Program-made: the position numbers and the translations under genes
The notes under the pieces: generated by a model
The model's input: the letters and a program-made list of their open reading frames with translations, nothing else
The model's database searches: none
Told to the model about the DNA's origin: nothing
Shown here: positions 1 through 7,463 of the stretch, piece by piece
How positions within the stretch are numbered: the stretch's first letter is position 1
Layout of the letters: each line of letters opens with the position of its first letter
Origin: Patulibacter sp.
GTDB lineage: Bacteria > Actinomycetota > Thermoleophilia > Solirubrobacterales > Solirubrobacteraceae
Reading direction: 5' to 3'
Assembly: GCA_015478825.1 (NCBI GenBank)
Contig: JADMKN010000024.1
Location: 1 to 43,713 of the forward strand
DNA: 43,713 bases

Positions 1-1
1 C

Positions 2-334
2 GGCAGCCGGTTCTACTTCCTCACCGGCATCGGCGCCCGCCTCGAGCTGGCGCTCCTCAACGCCGACCTGCTCCCGGTCCACCGCGAGGTGCGCCTGTCG
101 GTGCGCGACCGCATAGACCACGTGGTCGGCCGGATCGGCATCGAGTGCAAGGTGGCCGGCGACCCGGACAGCGTCCGTCGCCAAATGGAGCGCTATGCCG
201 ACCACGACCGAATCGAGGCGCTCGTCCTGGTCACCACCCGCTCGCGGCACGCCGAGCTGCAGGGCTACGTCCTGAGCGCCCGCGGCCGTGCGGTTCCGGT
301 CGCAGTCGTCTACCTCGGAGGGCAGGCGCTGTGA
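2..334 (+). CDS. Partial phage nuclease-like protein, PD-(D/E)XK type
   Basis: The reading frame is open from the first bases of the window, so the start is missing; about 110 residues remain. The order D (RIDHVV), then the E-x-K-like string IECKV about a dozen residues later, followed by a helix and a hydrophobic strand (ALVLVTT), fits the core of the PD-(D/E)XK nuclease superfamily. Such small nucleases often sit beside helicases in actinophage early operons. Its stop overlaps the GTG of the helicase gene in a GTGA junction, so the two are probably translationally coupled. The ORF track starts at an internal codon at 89, but the frame plainly continues to the window edge. The nuclease assignment rests on motif spacing only and substrate is unknown. 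Confidence 0.6.
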   Translation, partial: GSRFYFLTGIGARLELALLNADLLPVHREVRLSVRDRIDHVVGRIGIECKVAGDPDSVRRQMERYADHDRIEALVLVTTRSRHAELQGYVLSARGRAVPVAVVYLGGQAL

Positions 335-2070
335 CCGTCGCTGCCCCGACCCGCACGTTCGGAACGCTCCGGCACGCGGCCGGCGTGTGGGTGATCGACG
401 CCGAGCCCAACGTGATGCGCTGGGTCCGCCGGATGCTGCCGCGCGTCAGCTCCGCGAAGGGCGGCGGCTGCTGGGTGAAAGACACCCCCGAGATCGCCCG
501 CGACATCGAATGGTTCCTGGGCCGCTGGCCGCTCGAGCTGGACGACGACACCGCCGAGTATCTCGAAGCGCAGGCGGAGCGCCAGCGCGAGATCGAAGCG
601 TCCGTCTTCCGGATCTTGCAGGGCCATGAGGTCGTCGAGCTTGCCGGCGAGCTGCCGTTCCCGCCGCAGCCGCACCAGGCGCAGGCCGCGGCGATCGCGC
701 TCAACACCGGCCGGCTGCTGCTCGGCGACGACCTGGGCCTCGGCAAGACCTACAGCGCGCTCCTCACGCTCACCGACCCGCAGCGTCTCCCCGCACTGAT
801 CGTCACGCCGACCCACCTGACCCGTCAGTGGCGCCGCGAGATCGCCAAGTTCATGCCGCACCTCGCCGCGCACGAGATCCGCAGGACCGACGTCTACGAC
901 CCGTCGACGCACCGTGAGATGGCCGGTCGTACCCCCGACGTCCTGATCTGCACCTACACCAAGCTGCACGGCTGGGCCAACCACCTCGCCGGCGAGGTCA
1001 AGACCTGCGTTTTCGAAGAGGTCCACGAGCTGCGCCGCACCGAATCACGCAAGTACCAGTCGGCCACCATCGTCGCGCGCGGCGCCAGCCTGAACATGGG
1101 CCTGACCGCCACCCCCGTCTACAACTACGGCGGCGAAGCGCACAGCATCATCTCGGTCCTCGACCCCGACGTGCTCGGCAACCGCCACGAGTTCCTGCGC
1201 GAATGGGGAGCCGGCGACGGCTACGGCAGCAACGACCCCAAGACCAAGGTCGAGAACCCCGCCGGCCTCGGCCGCTACCTCCGCGAGGTCGGCGTCTTCG
1301 TGCGCCGCACCGACGCCGACCTCGGCCGCGACAAGCTGCCCGCCGAACGGATCCCGCACCTGATCGACGCCGACGACCAAACCATGCGCGACGGCATCGC
1401 CTCCGCCCGCGACGTCGCCCGCCGGATCATGGCCAAGGCGACCGCGCCGCTCGAGCGCGGCAAAGCCGCCCGCGAGATCGACTGGCGACTCCGACAGATC
1501 ACCGGCATCGCCAAAGCCCCGTACGTCGCCGCGTTCGCGAAGCTGCTCCTCGAAACCGAGGAGCGCGTGATCGTCTGGGCATGGCACCGCTCCGTGTGGG
1601 ACGAGATCGCCGACGCGCTCGCCTCCTACAACCCGGCGCTTTACACCGGCACCGAATCGCCCGCCGCCAAAGACCGCGCGATCCAGGCGTTCACCTGCCC
1701 GATCGACGACCCCGACGCCAGCCGCGTCCTGCTCATGTCGCTGCGCTCCGGCGCCGGCGTCGACGGGCTGCAAACCACCTGCCGAACCGGCGTCTTCGGC
1801 GAGCTCGACTGGTCACCCGCCATGCACGACCAGTGCATCGGTCGCCTCGACCGCCCCGGCCAGACCCGCCGGGTCCGCGCCTACTTCCTGCACACCGACA
1901 GCGGATCGGACCCCGCCATCATGGACGTCCTCAACGACAAGCGGATGCAAGGCGAACCGATCCGCGACCCTGACCGCGACGTGTTCTCCACCGCCGGCGG
2001 TGGCAACGAGGACCGTGCACGCATGCTCGCGCAGGCCGTGCTCGAGCAGGGCGGGGGTGGACGGTCGTGA
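331..2070 (+). CDS. SNF2-family DEAD/DEAH-box helicase
   Basis: This 579-residue protein has the ordered motifs of an SF2/SNF2 ATPase: GDDLGLGKT (Walker A, around residue 132), FEEVHEL (motif II, around 228), GLTATP (motif III, around 257), SGAGVDGLQ (motif V) and QCIGRLDRPGQTRR (motif VI, around 506). SNF2 proteins use ATP to translocate on double-stranded DNA. In phages they occur in early replication and recombination modules, but their exact role is usually unknown. I start it at GTG 331, which overlaps the previous stop; the longer ORF from 145 reads through the upstream gene out of frame. It ends in a GTGA overlap with the methyltransferase gene. Helicase-family confidence is high; the biological role is inference. 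Confidence 0.9.
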   Translation: MTVAAPTRTFGTLRHAAGVWVIDAEPNVMRWVRRMLPRVSSAKGGGCWVKDTPEIARDIEWFLGRWPLELDDDTAEYLEAQAERQREIEASVFRILQGHEVVELAGELPFPPQPHQAQAAAIALNTGRLLLGDDLGLGKTYSALLTLTDPQRLPALIVTPTHLTRQWRREIAKFMPHLAAHEIRRTDVYDPSTHREMAGRTPDVLICTYTKLHGWANHLAGEVKTCVFEEVHELRRTESRKYQSATIVARGASLNMGLTATPVYNYGGEAHSIISVLDPDVLGNRHEFLREWGAGDGYGSNDPKTKVENPAGLGRYLREVGVFVRRTDADLGRDKLPAERIPHLIDADDQTMRDGIASARDVARRIMAKATAPLERGKAAREIDWRLRQITGIAKAPYVAAFAKLLLETEERVIVWAWHRSVWDEIADALASYNPALYTGTESPAAKDRAIQAFTCPIDDPDASRVLLMSLRSGAGVDGLQTTCRTGVFGELDWSPAMHDQCIGRLDRPGQTRRVRAYFLHTDSGSDPAIMDVLNDKRMQGEPIRDPDRDVFSTAGGGNEDRARMLAQAVLEQGGGGRS

Positions 2071-3413
2071 CCGTTCTGATCGGGGACTGCCTCGAGCAGA
2101 TGCGCCAGCTCGACGACGAGTCGATCGACGCGGTGGTGACCGATCCGCCGTACGGGATCGGGTTCATGGGCCACGAGTGGGACCAGCCCGGCGACCACGC
2201 GGCGACTCGGAGCGTCGGCCGGCCGGCACCGTTCGCGAACGGCCGCCCCGTCGTCAAGAACGGGAGGACGTCGGCCGGCGTGCCCGGCTCCGGCGGGGCT
2301 ATGGAGGCTGGCCGCTACGACCTCTCGCCGTCGGCAAACCGCAGCTTTCAGGCGTGGTGCGAGGCGTGGGGCGCCGAGGTTCTGCGGGTCCTTAAGCCCG
2401 GTGGTCACGCGGTCGTCTTCGGTAGCACCCGGACGTACCACCGCCTCGCTGTCGGCCTCGAGGACGCCGGGTTGGAGATCCGCGACACGCTCGCGTGGAT
2501 GTTCGGGTCGGGATTCCCAAAGTCGCTGAACGTCGCGAGGGCCATCGACGCACCGTTCTACGGGCCGCAATGCCAGGACGGGTGGATCACCCCCGACGCC
2601 CGCGCACACGCGGCACTTGGCACCGCCCTGAAGCCTGGCTACGAGCCGATCGTCCTGGCGCGCCGGCCCTTGGCCGCCACCGTGGCCGCGACGGTACTTG
2701 CGCACGGGACTGGGGCGCTAAACATCGACGGGTGCCGCGTGACCCCCGTCGATGGACGCTGGCCCGCGAACGTGATGCTCGACGAGGAGGCTGCCGCGGT
2801 GCTCGACGAGCAGACCGGGACGCTGACGTCCGGCAAGGAGGCTGCCGATGGGCGCCACCGCGACGCCGACAAGTTCCGCAACGCCTACGGCAAGTTCGCG
2901 GGGACCGACGTCGAGCGAGGCGTCCTCTACGGCGACTCGGGTGGCGCGTCGCGGTTCTTCTACGTGGCGAAGGCGAGCACCGCGGAGCGCAACGCCGGCC
3001 TCGACGGCATGGCGGCGCAGCAGCCGCCCGGTTGGTCCAGCGGAGACGAGAACCCCGGGAGCTTCCAGCGCGGCGAGACGCGGCCGCGGCCGAACGTCCA
3101 CCCGACGGTGAAGCCGATCGATGTCATGCGTTGGCTGATCCGGCTCGTCACGCCACCCGGCGGCCTGGTGCTCGACCCGTTCCTCGGCTCGGGCACGACG
3201 GGCGCGGCCGCGGCGCTGGAGGGGTTCCGGTTCGTCGGGATCGAGCGGAACGAGAACTACGCGGCGATCGCCGAAGCACGGATCGCGTGGTGGTCCCGCT
3301 GGGAGTCCGGCACGGAGACCAAGGTCGCGACGTCCGTTGGGTGTCGCGAGTCCAAGAAGGCGGCCGCCGGCGCCCTCTCGATGTTCGACGCGATCGAGGC
3401 GGCAACCACATGA
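2067..3413 (+). CDS. Beta-class DNA methyltransferase (N4-C or N6-A)
   Basis: The 448-residue protein carries the catalytic DPPYG motif near residue 26 and the SAM-binding FLGSGTTG motif near residue 371. This order, catalytic motif first, is that of beta-class amino-methyltransferases. The segment between them (roughly 60-330) would include the target-recognition region. The enzyme should methylate adenine N6 or cytosine N4 in double-stranded DNA. No paired restriction enzyme with an obvious recognition domain is adjacent, so it is probably an orphan phage methylase that protects phage DNA or marks it for replication or packaging control. It begins with GTG at 2067 in a GTGA overlap with the helicase stop and is followed by an ATGA overlap. 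Confidence 0.92.
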   Translation: MTVLIGDCLEQMRQLDDESIDAVVTDPPYGIGFMGHEWDQPGDHAATRSVGRPAPFANGRPVVKNGRTSAGVPGSGGAMEAGRYDLSPSANRSFQAWCEAWGAEVLRVLKPGGHAVVFGSTRTYHRLAVGLEDAGLEIRDTLAWMFGSGFPKSLNVARAIDAPFYGPQCQDGWITPDARAHAALGTALKPGYEPIVLARRPLAATVAATVLAHGTGALNIDGCRVTPVDGRWPANVMLDEEAAAVLDEQTGTLTSGKEAADGRHRDADKFRNAYGKFAGTDVERGVLYGDSGGASRFFYVAKASTAERNAGLDGMAAQQPPGWSSGDENPGSFQRGETRPRPNVHPTVKPIDVMRWLIRLVTPPGGLVLDPFLGSGTTGAAAALEGFRFVGIERNENYAAIAEARIAWWSRWESGTETKVATSVGCRESKKAAAGALSMFDAIEAATT

Positions 3414-3640
3414 CCGCCCGCCGTCTCACCGCGTCGAGCCTGGACTCCGTCGAAGCTCAGTGCCAGGGCTGCACGTGGACCGCGCGTTCCCGCAACGCGC
3501 AGGGCATCGCTGCACAGCACCACGACCGCACCGGCCATCCCGTGCGGGTCGTCACCACCCGCGCCGTCACCTACGGCGACATCACGGCCGCGCCCCACGG
3601 CCAGGAATCCCTCCTCGACCAGATGGAGTCGACGACGTGA
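3410..3640 (+). CDS. Small putative zinc-finger protein
   Basis: A 76-residue product starting at ATG 3410, inside the ATGA junction with the methyltransferase stop. It contains CQGC followed by a helical stretch ending H-H and then TGHPV, a C-x2-C ... H ... H arrangement like the short zinc fingers common in actinobacterial and actinophage proteins. The motif suggests metal and possibly nucleic-acid binding. No catalytic residues are visible. It ends in a GTGA overlap with the next gene, as part of a continuous early operon. The zinc-finger call rests on the spacing of cysteines and histidines alone. Confidence 0.7.
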   Translation: MTARRLTASSLDSVEAQCQGCTWTARSRNAQGIAAQHHDRTGHPVRVVTTRAVTYGDITAAPHGQESLLDQMESTT

Positions 3641-3978
3641 AGCGCACCACGACAGATCTCCACCCGCACGACCTCGACGAACGGATCCGGGCGAGGATCG
3701 GCGAGGGCCGCCTCGACATCTCACGGATCGCACGGCGCGCCAACAAGAAGAAGACACCGGAACGCCCGACGCCCGAGGTTGCCATGTGGATCGCGATCAG
3801 CGCCGCGACCTGCACTCGCGTCCGAGCCGTCAAGCATCGGGTCTACCTCGCCGAGTTTCTCCGCTACCTGCTCGGCATCGACGCCACACCGCCGTCGCAC
3901 GCGCTGAAGCGCGACGACGCGACGTGGATCGAGACGGTAGCCCAGAGCCTGACCGAGTCCAGCAAGGCCGCAGCGTGA
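3637..3978 (+). CDS. Hypothetical early phage protein, 113 aa
   Basis: This 113-residue, strongly basic protein starts with GTG in a GTGA overlap and ends in another. It has a lysine-rich patch (ANKKKTPERP) in the middle and a C-terminal half with mixed helical and hydrophobic segments (VYLAEFLRYLLG). Repeated charged helices could bind DNA or pack against a partner, but I recognise no family. The tight overlaps at both ends and strong G/C bias at third codon positions support it as a real gene. Its place between methyltransferase and nuclease genes suggests an accessory early function. Confidence 0.65.
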   Translation: MKRTTTDLHPHDLDERIRARIGEGRLDISRIARRANKKKTPERPTPEVAMWIAISAATCTRVRAVKHRVYLAEFLRYLLGIDATPPSHALKRDDATWIETVAQSLTESSKAAA

Positions 3979-4157
3979 TCCCCGGCGTCCCGATCACCGT
4001 GGAGACGGCAGGCCAGCTCAAGAAGCTGCGCCGCACCGAGCGCATGCTCGCCACGAAGGCCCAGAACCAGGCGGACAGCCACCGCGCCAAGGCCGACGCG
4101 GTTACCGAGGCGCTCCGTGCGATGGGCGTCGAAACCGAGAACGAGGAGCAGCCGTGA
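3975..4157 (+). CDS. Hypothetical small helical protein, 60 aa
   Basis: A 60-residue product with GTG start inside a GTGA overlap and the same kind of overlap at its end. It is predicted almost wholly helical, rich in Ala, Lys, Glu and Arg (KKLRRTERMLATKAQNQ), and could be a short coiled coil. No family recognised. The frame is too short to be a separate entry in the ORF track, where it is fused to upstream out-of-frame sequence; the overlap pattern of the operon fixes its start at 3975. Confidence 0.6.
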   Translation: MIPGVPITVETAGQLKKLRRTERMLATKAQNQADSHRAKADAVTEALRAMGVETENEEQP

Positions 4158-4372
4158 TCGTCCCGACCCTCGACGCGATGCACCCCGTCGACTGCGCGCG
4201 CCGCTACGGCAAGCCGGTCGCTGAGCTGCTCGTCGCCTACCGCGAGCGCCGCAACGCGCTTGAGCAGCTCGCCGCCCAGGTCGATGAGCTGCTCGACACC
4301 ACGCCCACGACCCGTCAGGCCGGCGTGCATCTGGTCTGCGAGCTCGACGAGACGTTGGGAGCCCTCCGGTGA
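4154..4372 (+). CDS. Hypothetical small protein, 72 aa
   Basis: A 72-residue product starting with GTG and ending in a GTGA junction. The central segment (VAYRERRNALEQLAAQVDEL) is likely an amphipathic helix. No known motif is visible. It belongs to the run of small, translationally coupled early genes and has the same codon bias as its neighbours. Function unknown. Confidence 0.6.
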   Translation: MIVPTLDAMHPVDCARRYGKPVAELLVAYRERRNALEQLAAQVDELLDTTPTTRQAGVHLVCELDETLGALR

Positions 4373-4662
4373 CCGTCATCGACCCCGACGACGAGAAGCA
4401 CTTCCCGCACGGCTTCCCGATCGAGCTCGACTTCCTCGTCGACCAGTTCGTGTGGGTGCGCGACCACGTGCGGCGCCGCGTGGTCTCCGCGGACGGTCGC
4501 TTCTGGACCGACGAGGACGGCATCGAGCTGGACCTGACGGCGATCGACCGCGTGATCGTCGGCGGCAGCCAGCTCAACGTTGAGCATGCGATGCAGATCC
4601 TCGACCAGCCGCAGAACGCCGAGTACTGCGACTACCGCGCGATGAACGGCGGGTACTGCTGA
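4369..4662 (+). CDS. Hypothetical acidic early protein, 97 aa
   Basis: This 97-residue acidic protein starts at GTG 4369 in a GTGA overlap and its TGA shares one base with the ATG of the next gene. It has alternating hydrophobic and charged stretches (FPIELDFLVDQFVWVRDHV) that look like a small alpha/beta fold. Two cysteines near the C-terminus (EYCDYRAMNGGYC) are notable, but no metal-binding pattern is clear. No family recognised. Confidence 0.6.
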   Translation: MTVIDPDDEKHFPHGFPIELDFLVDQFVWVRDHVRRRVVSADGRFWTDEDGIELDLTAIDRVIVGGSQLNVEHAMQILDQPQNAEYCDYRAMNGGYC

Positions 4663-5045
4663 TGCCCCGCACGATCAAGCGCCACGCCGCGGACGGCACT
4701 CTGACCGAGCAGGCGTGGCAGCACCAGGTCATCGGTATCGCCCGCCTGGGCGGCTGGCGGCGCATCTACCACGCCCCGCACGGCGGCCGCTCAGGCCGTG
4801 CCGCCTACGGCCAGATTCCCGAAGGGACCGGCTTCCCGGACCTCCTGCTGATCCGCGTGCGGACCGACGGCACCGCCGACATCCTCGTCGCCGAGCTGAA
4901 GACCCAGCGCGGCAAGCTCGGCAAGCAGCAGCCCGAATGGCTAAAGGCGTTCATGGCTGCCGGGATCGAAGCCTACGTCTGGCGGCCTGACGACCTCGAC
5001 CAGGTCACCCAGCGGCTCACCGGCAACCGAAAGGCGGCTGCGTGA
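4662..5045 (+). CDS. VRR-NUC domain nuclease
   Basis: The 127-residue protein fits the VRR-NUC branch of the PD-(D/E)XK superfamily. It has an N-terminal helix with E and Q (LTEQAWQHQVIGIAR), the acidic GFPDLLLI strand, the E-x-K strand ILVAELKTQRG, and then KQQPEWLKAFMAAGIEAYVWRP. Family members cleave structured or branched DNA; stand-alone phage versions are usually close to this length, so it appears complete. It starts with ATG overlapping the previous stop by one base and ends in a GTGA overlap with the replication initiator, suggesting a role in replication or recombination. Confidence 0.85.
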   Translation: MPRTIKRHAADGTLTEQAWQHQVIGIARLGGWRRIYHAPHGGRSGRAAYGQIPEGTGFPDLLLIRVRTDGTADILVAELKTQRGKLGKQQPEWLKAFMAAGIEAYVWRPDDLDQVTQRLTGNRKAAA

Positions 5046-6235
5046 GCTCGACCGTGTCACAGGGCCGCCTGGTGCGCGACGGACGGCGTCTGCCGTTCTT
5101 CGTCGTTACAAAGGCCGCGACCGCGGTGATCCGCCACTCCTTCGACGCGAAGAGGCGCACGACGGCGCTAGCGATCTACGCCACCCTGGTCGAGCAGGCC
5201 AACGACGAGGGATCCGACACCTTCGAGGCGGCGCGCGGTCGGATCGCCGCCGCAGCGGGCGTCCACGCGTCGACACTGACCCGGTTCGCGAACCTCCTTG
5301 AGGAGGCCGGGCTCCTAACGATCCAGCGCCGCAAAGCGGGCTCGGCGAACCTGCCGAACCTCTGGACGCTCGCCGACCCGCCCCTCCTCGCCTCAGACGA
5401 TGAGGGGTCGCCTGGCGCTACCCCTCCTCGCCTCAGACGAGGACCCTCCTCGCCTGAGAGCACGGACCTCCTCGCCTCAGACGAGGACCCCTCCTCGCCT
5501 CAGACGAGGGTGTTTAAAGAACCGTCGGAAGAACAAGAACCAGCAGCTAACGCTGCTGCCGCGAGCGCGGACGCGCCCGACGGCAGCAACGACGCCGCTG
5601 GCAGCAGCAGCAAGAACGACGAGAAGATCCGGGAGCACTGGGGGAACGTCACCGCCTACCTCAAGGCCTACGGCTTCGACCGCGCCACGCTCATCGAAGC
5701 CGCACCCCGCCTCAAGGCGCTCTGCCGGCGCCGCGTCAACGACCTCGCCGACATCGACTGGCCCGGCGTCACCGCGCTCATGCTCGACGCCAAGGGCACC
5801 CCGGCGCTCTACGCCGACCAGCCCGCCGGCGTGCTGGCCTGGGCGCTCGGCCAGCGCGGCGCCGAAGCGAAGCGCTCCACGGCCGCCGCAGCCCCACCGA
5901 ACATCAAACCGCCCGCCGGTGCCGCCCCGAAGATCGTGGTCGACCCCGACAGCGAGATCGTGCTCGCCTGGGACCGCGTCCTCCAGGACGCTCGGAAGCA
6001 CATCGACGGCGACGCCTGGGACACCTGGCTGTCGGTGATCGTGCCCGTCGACGTCAGCGAAGGCGAGCTTCGCATCGCCGTGCCGTCTCACGCCAGGTCG
6101 TGGATCGACCACGGCCTGTCCCCGCTACTCGCGGCATCCACCACCCGGGTCATCGACAAGCACGTCACCAAGGTGCGGATCCTGCCGCGCGACCAAGTCA
6201 TCCTCAGCGACCAGCAGACCGAGTCCTCGGCATGA
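5042..6235 (+). CDS. Replication initiator with DnaA-domain-I-like C-terminus
   Basis: This 397-residue protein has three parts. Residues 1-110 resemble a winged helix-turn-helix (AAAAGVHASTLTRFANLLEEAGLL). Residues 114-156 are low-complexity and encoded by the iteron array. Residues ~300-380 resemble DnaA domain I: W at the start of the first helix, DTWLSVIVPV, then GELRIAVPSHARSWIDHGL. DnaA domain I contacts DnaB helicase and initiation factors, so this protein may bind an origin with its N-terminus and recruit the host helicase with its C-terminus; that is inference. No phage helicase loader or DnaB homologue is visible in the window. GTG start in a GTGA overlap; ATGA overlap at the end. 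Confidence 0.8.
   Translation: MSSTVSQGRLVRDGRRLPFFVVTKAATAVIRHSFDAKRRTTALAIYATLVEQANDEGSDTFEAARGRIAAAAGVHASTLTRFANLLEEAGLLTIQRRKAGSANLPNLWTLADPPLLASDDEGSPGATPPRLRRGPSSPESTDLLASDEDPSSPQTRVFKEPSEEQEPAANAAAASADAPDGSNDAAGSSSKNDEKIREHWGNVTAYLKAYGFDRATLIEAAPRLKALCRRRVNDLADIDWPGVTALMLDAKGTPALYADQPAGVLAWALGQRGAEAKRSTAAAAPPNIKPPAGAAPKIVVDPDSEIVLAWDRVLQDARKHIDGDAWDTWLSVIVPVDVSEGELRIAVPSHARSWIDHGLSPLLAASTTRVIDKHVTKVRILPRDQVILSDQQTESSA
5381..5507 (+). repeat. Iteron array inside the initiator gene (candidate origin)
   Basis: The 20-mer CCCCTCCTCGCCTCAGACGA occurs exactly at 5381-5400, 5421-5440 and 5488-5507, nearly exactly at 5465-5484, and degenerately at 5443-5462; a weaker copy may sit at 5401-5420. 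Starts are about 20, 20, 22, 22 and 23 bp apart, close to two helical turns. The core CCTCGCCTCAGACGAGG is nearly palindromic. The copies fall in different reading frames of the host gene, so DNA rather than protein sequence has been kept. The placement parallels phage lambda, whose origin lies within gene O. Confidence 0.75.
5508..5560 (+). other. A-rich flank and hairpin beside iterons (possible unwinding region)
   Basis: Just after the last iteron the sequence becomes unusually A/T-rich for this genome (GTGTTTAAAGAACC, then GAAGAACAAGAACC). A perfect 7-bp inverted repeat follows: CAGCAGC at 5541-5547 and GCTGCTG at 5552-5558 around a TAAC loop. In iteron origins an easily melted segment usually flanks the array, so this is a reasonable candidate for the unwinding element. 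The function is inferred from position and composition only. Confidence 0.45.
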
Positions 6236-6528
6236 AGACCGCCCTCGAAGCCCTCGACGGCCTGGCGCTGCCTCACGGGGTCAAGCAGGACGTAGCCGAG
6301 CGTCTCCGCAAGGGCGCCGAAGAGTACGGCGACGACAGCTTCCGCCGCGCCCGCCGCGAGCTGCTCCGCGAGATCCGGGAGGAAGCCCTCGACGCGATCG
6401 GCTGGACCGTAGTCCTCATGGTCCGCGACGGCATCGACCTGCTCGACGCGCCCCTGCAGGACGTCGTCACCCACGCAGGCTGGATCGTTCGGCACCTCGA
6501 CAGCCTGCTCGACGAGGACGCCACATGA
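6232..6528 (+). CDS. MazG-like / all-alpha NTP pyrophosphatase-like protein
   Basis: A 98-residue protein with the pattern KGAEEYGDDSF followed by a long helix containing REIREEALDAIGW. The E-x-x-E ... E-x-x-D spacing on paired helices is typical of the all-alpha NTP pyrophosphatase (MazG-like) superfamily, whose members hydrolyse nucleoside triphosphates. Phage members may alter nucleotide pools or lower alarmone levels during infection. It starts at ATG in the ATGA overlap with the initiator and ends in an ATGA overlap. The catalytic set is only partly convincing by eye, so the family call is moderate. Confidence 0.55.
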   Translation: MKTALEALDGLALPHGVKQDVAERLRKGAEEYGDDSFRRARRELLREIREEALDAIGWTVVLMVRDGIDLLDAPLQDVVTHAGWIVRHLDSLLDEDAT

Positions 6529-6905
6529 GCACCGTCGCCCGGCCGCTCTCCTGCTGCGACTGCGGTCGCGAATGGACCTGCCGCATCGTCGGCCGACGCA
6601 CCGTCGACGTGCGATGCCCGATGTGCAGCGCCATCCACCAACGGCGCGTCGAGCTGCGCGCCCAGGTCGACCAGCTCGCCATCACCGACCGCGGCACCCG
6701 CAACGCCCGCGCGGCGCTCGCCGCCGCCCGGCACGCCGGCACGCTCAGCCCCGGCTCAGCCGGCCCGTCGCCGCTCGCCGACGCCATGCACGCCCTCGCC
6801 CGATCCGGCCACGCCGAAGAGCACGTCCGCGAACGCCTGCTCGTACGGATCGCCGCCGCCGCCGTCCTCTGGGCCGCCGAGATCTCAGGAGCGCTAGATG
6901 GCTAG
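6525..6905 (+). CDS. Zinc-ribbon protein, 126 aa
   Basis: The N-terminal 45 residues have two CxxC pairs (CDCGREWTC and CPMCSAIH) spaced as in a zinc ribbon. The rest is helical and Ala/Arg-rich, with a likely helical bundle from residue 45 to the end. Zinc ribbons in phage early proteins commonly bind nucleic acid or help assemble complexes, but no specific family is recognised. It starts in an ATGA overlap and overlaps the following mIHF-like gene by 8 bases, so the two are probably expressed together. Confidence 0.7.
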   Translation: MSTVARPLSCCDCGREWTCRIVGRRTVDVRCPMCSAIHQRRVELRAQVDQLAITDRGTRNARAALAAARHAGTLSPGSAGPSPLADAMHALARSGHAEEHVRERLLVRIAAAAVLWAAEISGALDG

Positions 6906-7245
6906 ATCGTCCACCACCCTGCAGCCCGGCACGTTCGCCGCCGCCCAGGCCGCCGGCGTCGCCGCACGACGCCGCAAGGCCGAGATCCGCGCCGGACTGC
7001 GCGGCGGCACGCTTCGCCTCGAGCAGCTACTCGTCCCGGCCCAGCGTGGCGAGCTCACCGCCCAAGCCGAACGGATGCAGGTCGACCAGCTGCTGCGCTG
7101 GTGCCCCGGGATGGGCGAGCGCCGCATCGCCCACGCGCTCAGCGAGATGCAGTTGCAGCCCGCCACCCGCGTCAGTGACCTGGACCCCGCCCACCGGCGC
7201 GCCCTCGTCGCCGTCGCCAACGCCTACCAGCCCCGGGAGACCTGA
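6898..7245 (+). CDS. Phage-encoded mIHF-like DNA-architectural protein
   Basis: This 115-residue protein looks like the conserved part of the actinobacterial integration host factor mIHF. It has an N-terminal basic helix (AGVAARRRKAEIRAGLRGG), then LRLEQLL, then a helix-two-turn-helix-like segment (VDQLLRWCPGMGERRIAHAL) with the family's PGMG-type turn, and a C-terminal RRALVAVAN helix. mIHF binds DNA non-specifically, bends it, and is needed for integration of mycobacteriophage L5 in its host. A phage copy could help integration, excision, origin remodelling or packaging. It lies in the early operon, far from the integrase in the prophage map but nearer to it in the circular map. Confidence 0.75.
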   Translation: MARSSTTLQPGTFAAAQAAGVAARRRKAEIRAGLRGGTLRLEQLLVPAQRGELTAQAERMQVDQLLRWCPGMGERRIAHALSEMQLQPATRVSDLDPAHRRALVAVANAYQPRET

Positions 7246-7463
7246 TGTCCGCCATGAACGAAGCGATCGGCGAGCGGATCCGCGACCTGTGCCGTGAGCG
7301 CGACATGACCGTCGTCGAGCTCGCCAACGCCACGCGGCTCCCGGTCGCCGAGGTCAACGCCTACGCCGCCGGCCGCGCCCGGCCGTGCCCGACCCGCATG
7401 CGGCGCCTGGCGCGCGCCCTCGGCGTCACCACCGACGCTCTGCTCCGCGTCGAGGCGCTCTGA
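7245..7463 (+). CDS. Small XRE-family helix-turn-helix protein
   Basis: A 72-residue protein that is little more than one Cro/C1-type helix-turn-helix: RIRDLCRERDMTVVELANAT, then VAEVNAYAAGRARP, then RRLARALGVTTDALL. Such single-domain proteins usually repress or activate nearby promoters. Its place in the early operon and distance from the main repressor suggest a Cro-like or middle-gene regulator. The start shares one base with the previous stop, and its stop shares one base with the HNH gene. Confidence 0.8.
   Translation: MSAMNEAIGERIRDLCRERDMTVVELANATRLPVAEVNAYAAGRARPCPTRMRRLARALGVTTDALLRVEAL

Noticed and set aside
145-330. Longer helicase start in the ORF track
   Set aside because: This part is the out-of-frame shadow of the nuclease-like gene; GTG 331 matches coupling and helicase length.
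5381-5507. Repeats in the initiator gene considered as a CRISPR array or protein repeat
   Set aside because: Intervals are too short and similar for spacers, and the repeats are in different frames, so neither CRISPR nor protein repeat fits; iterons are the better reading.
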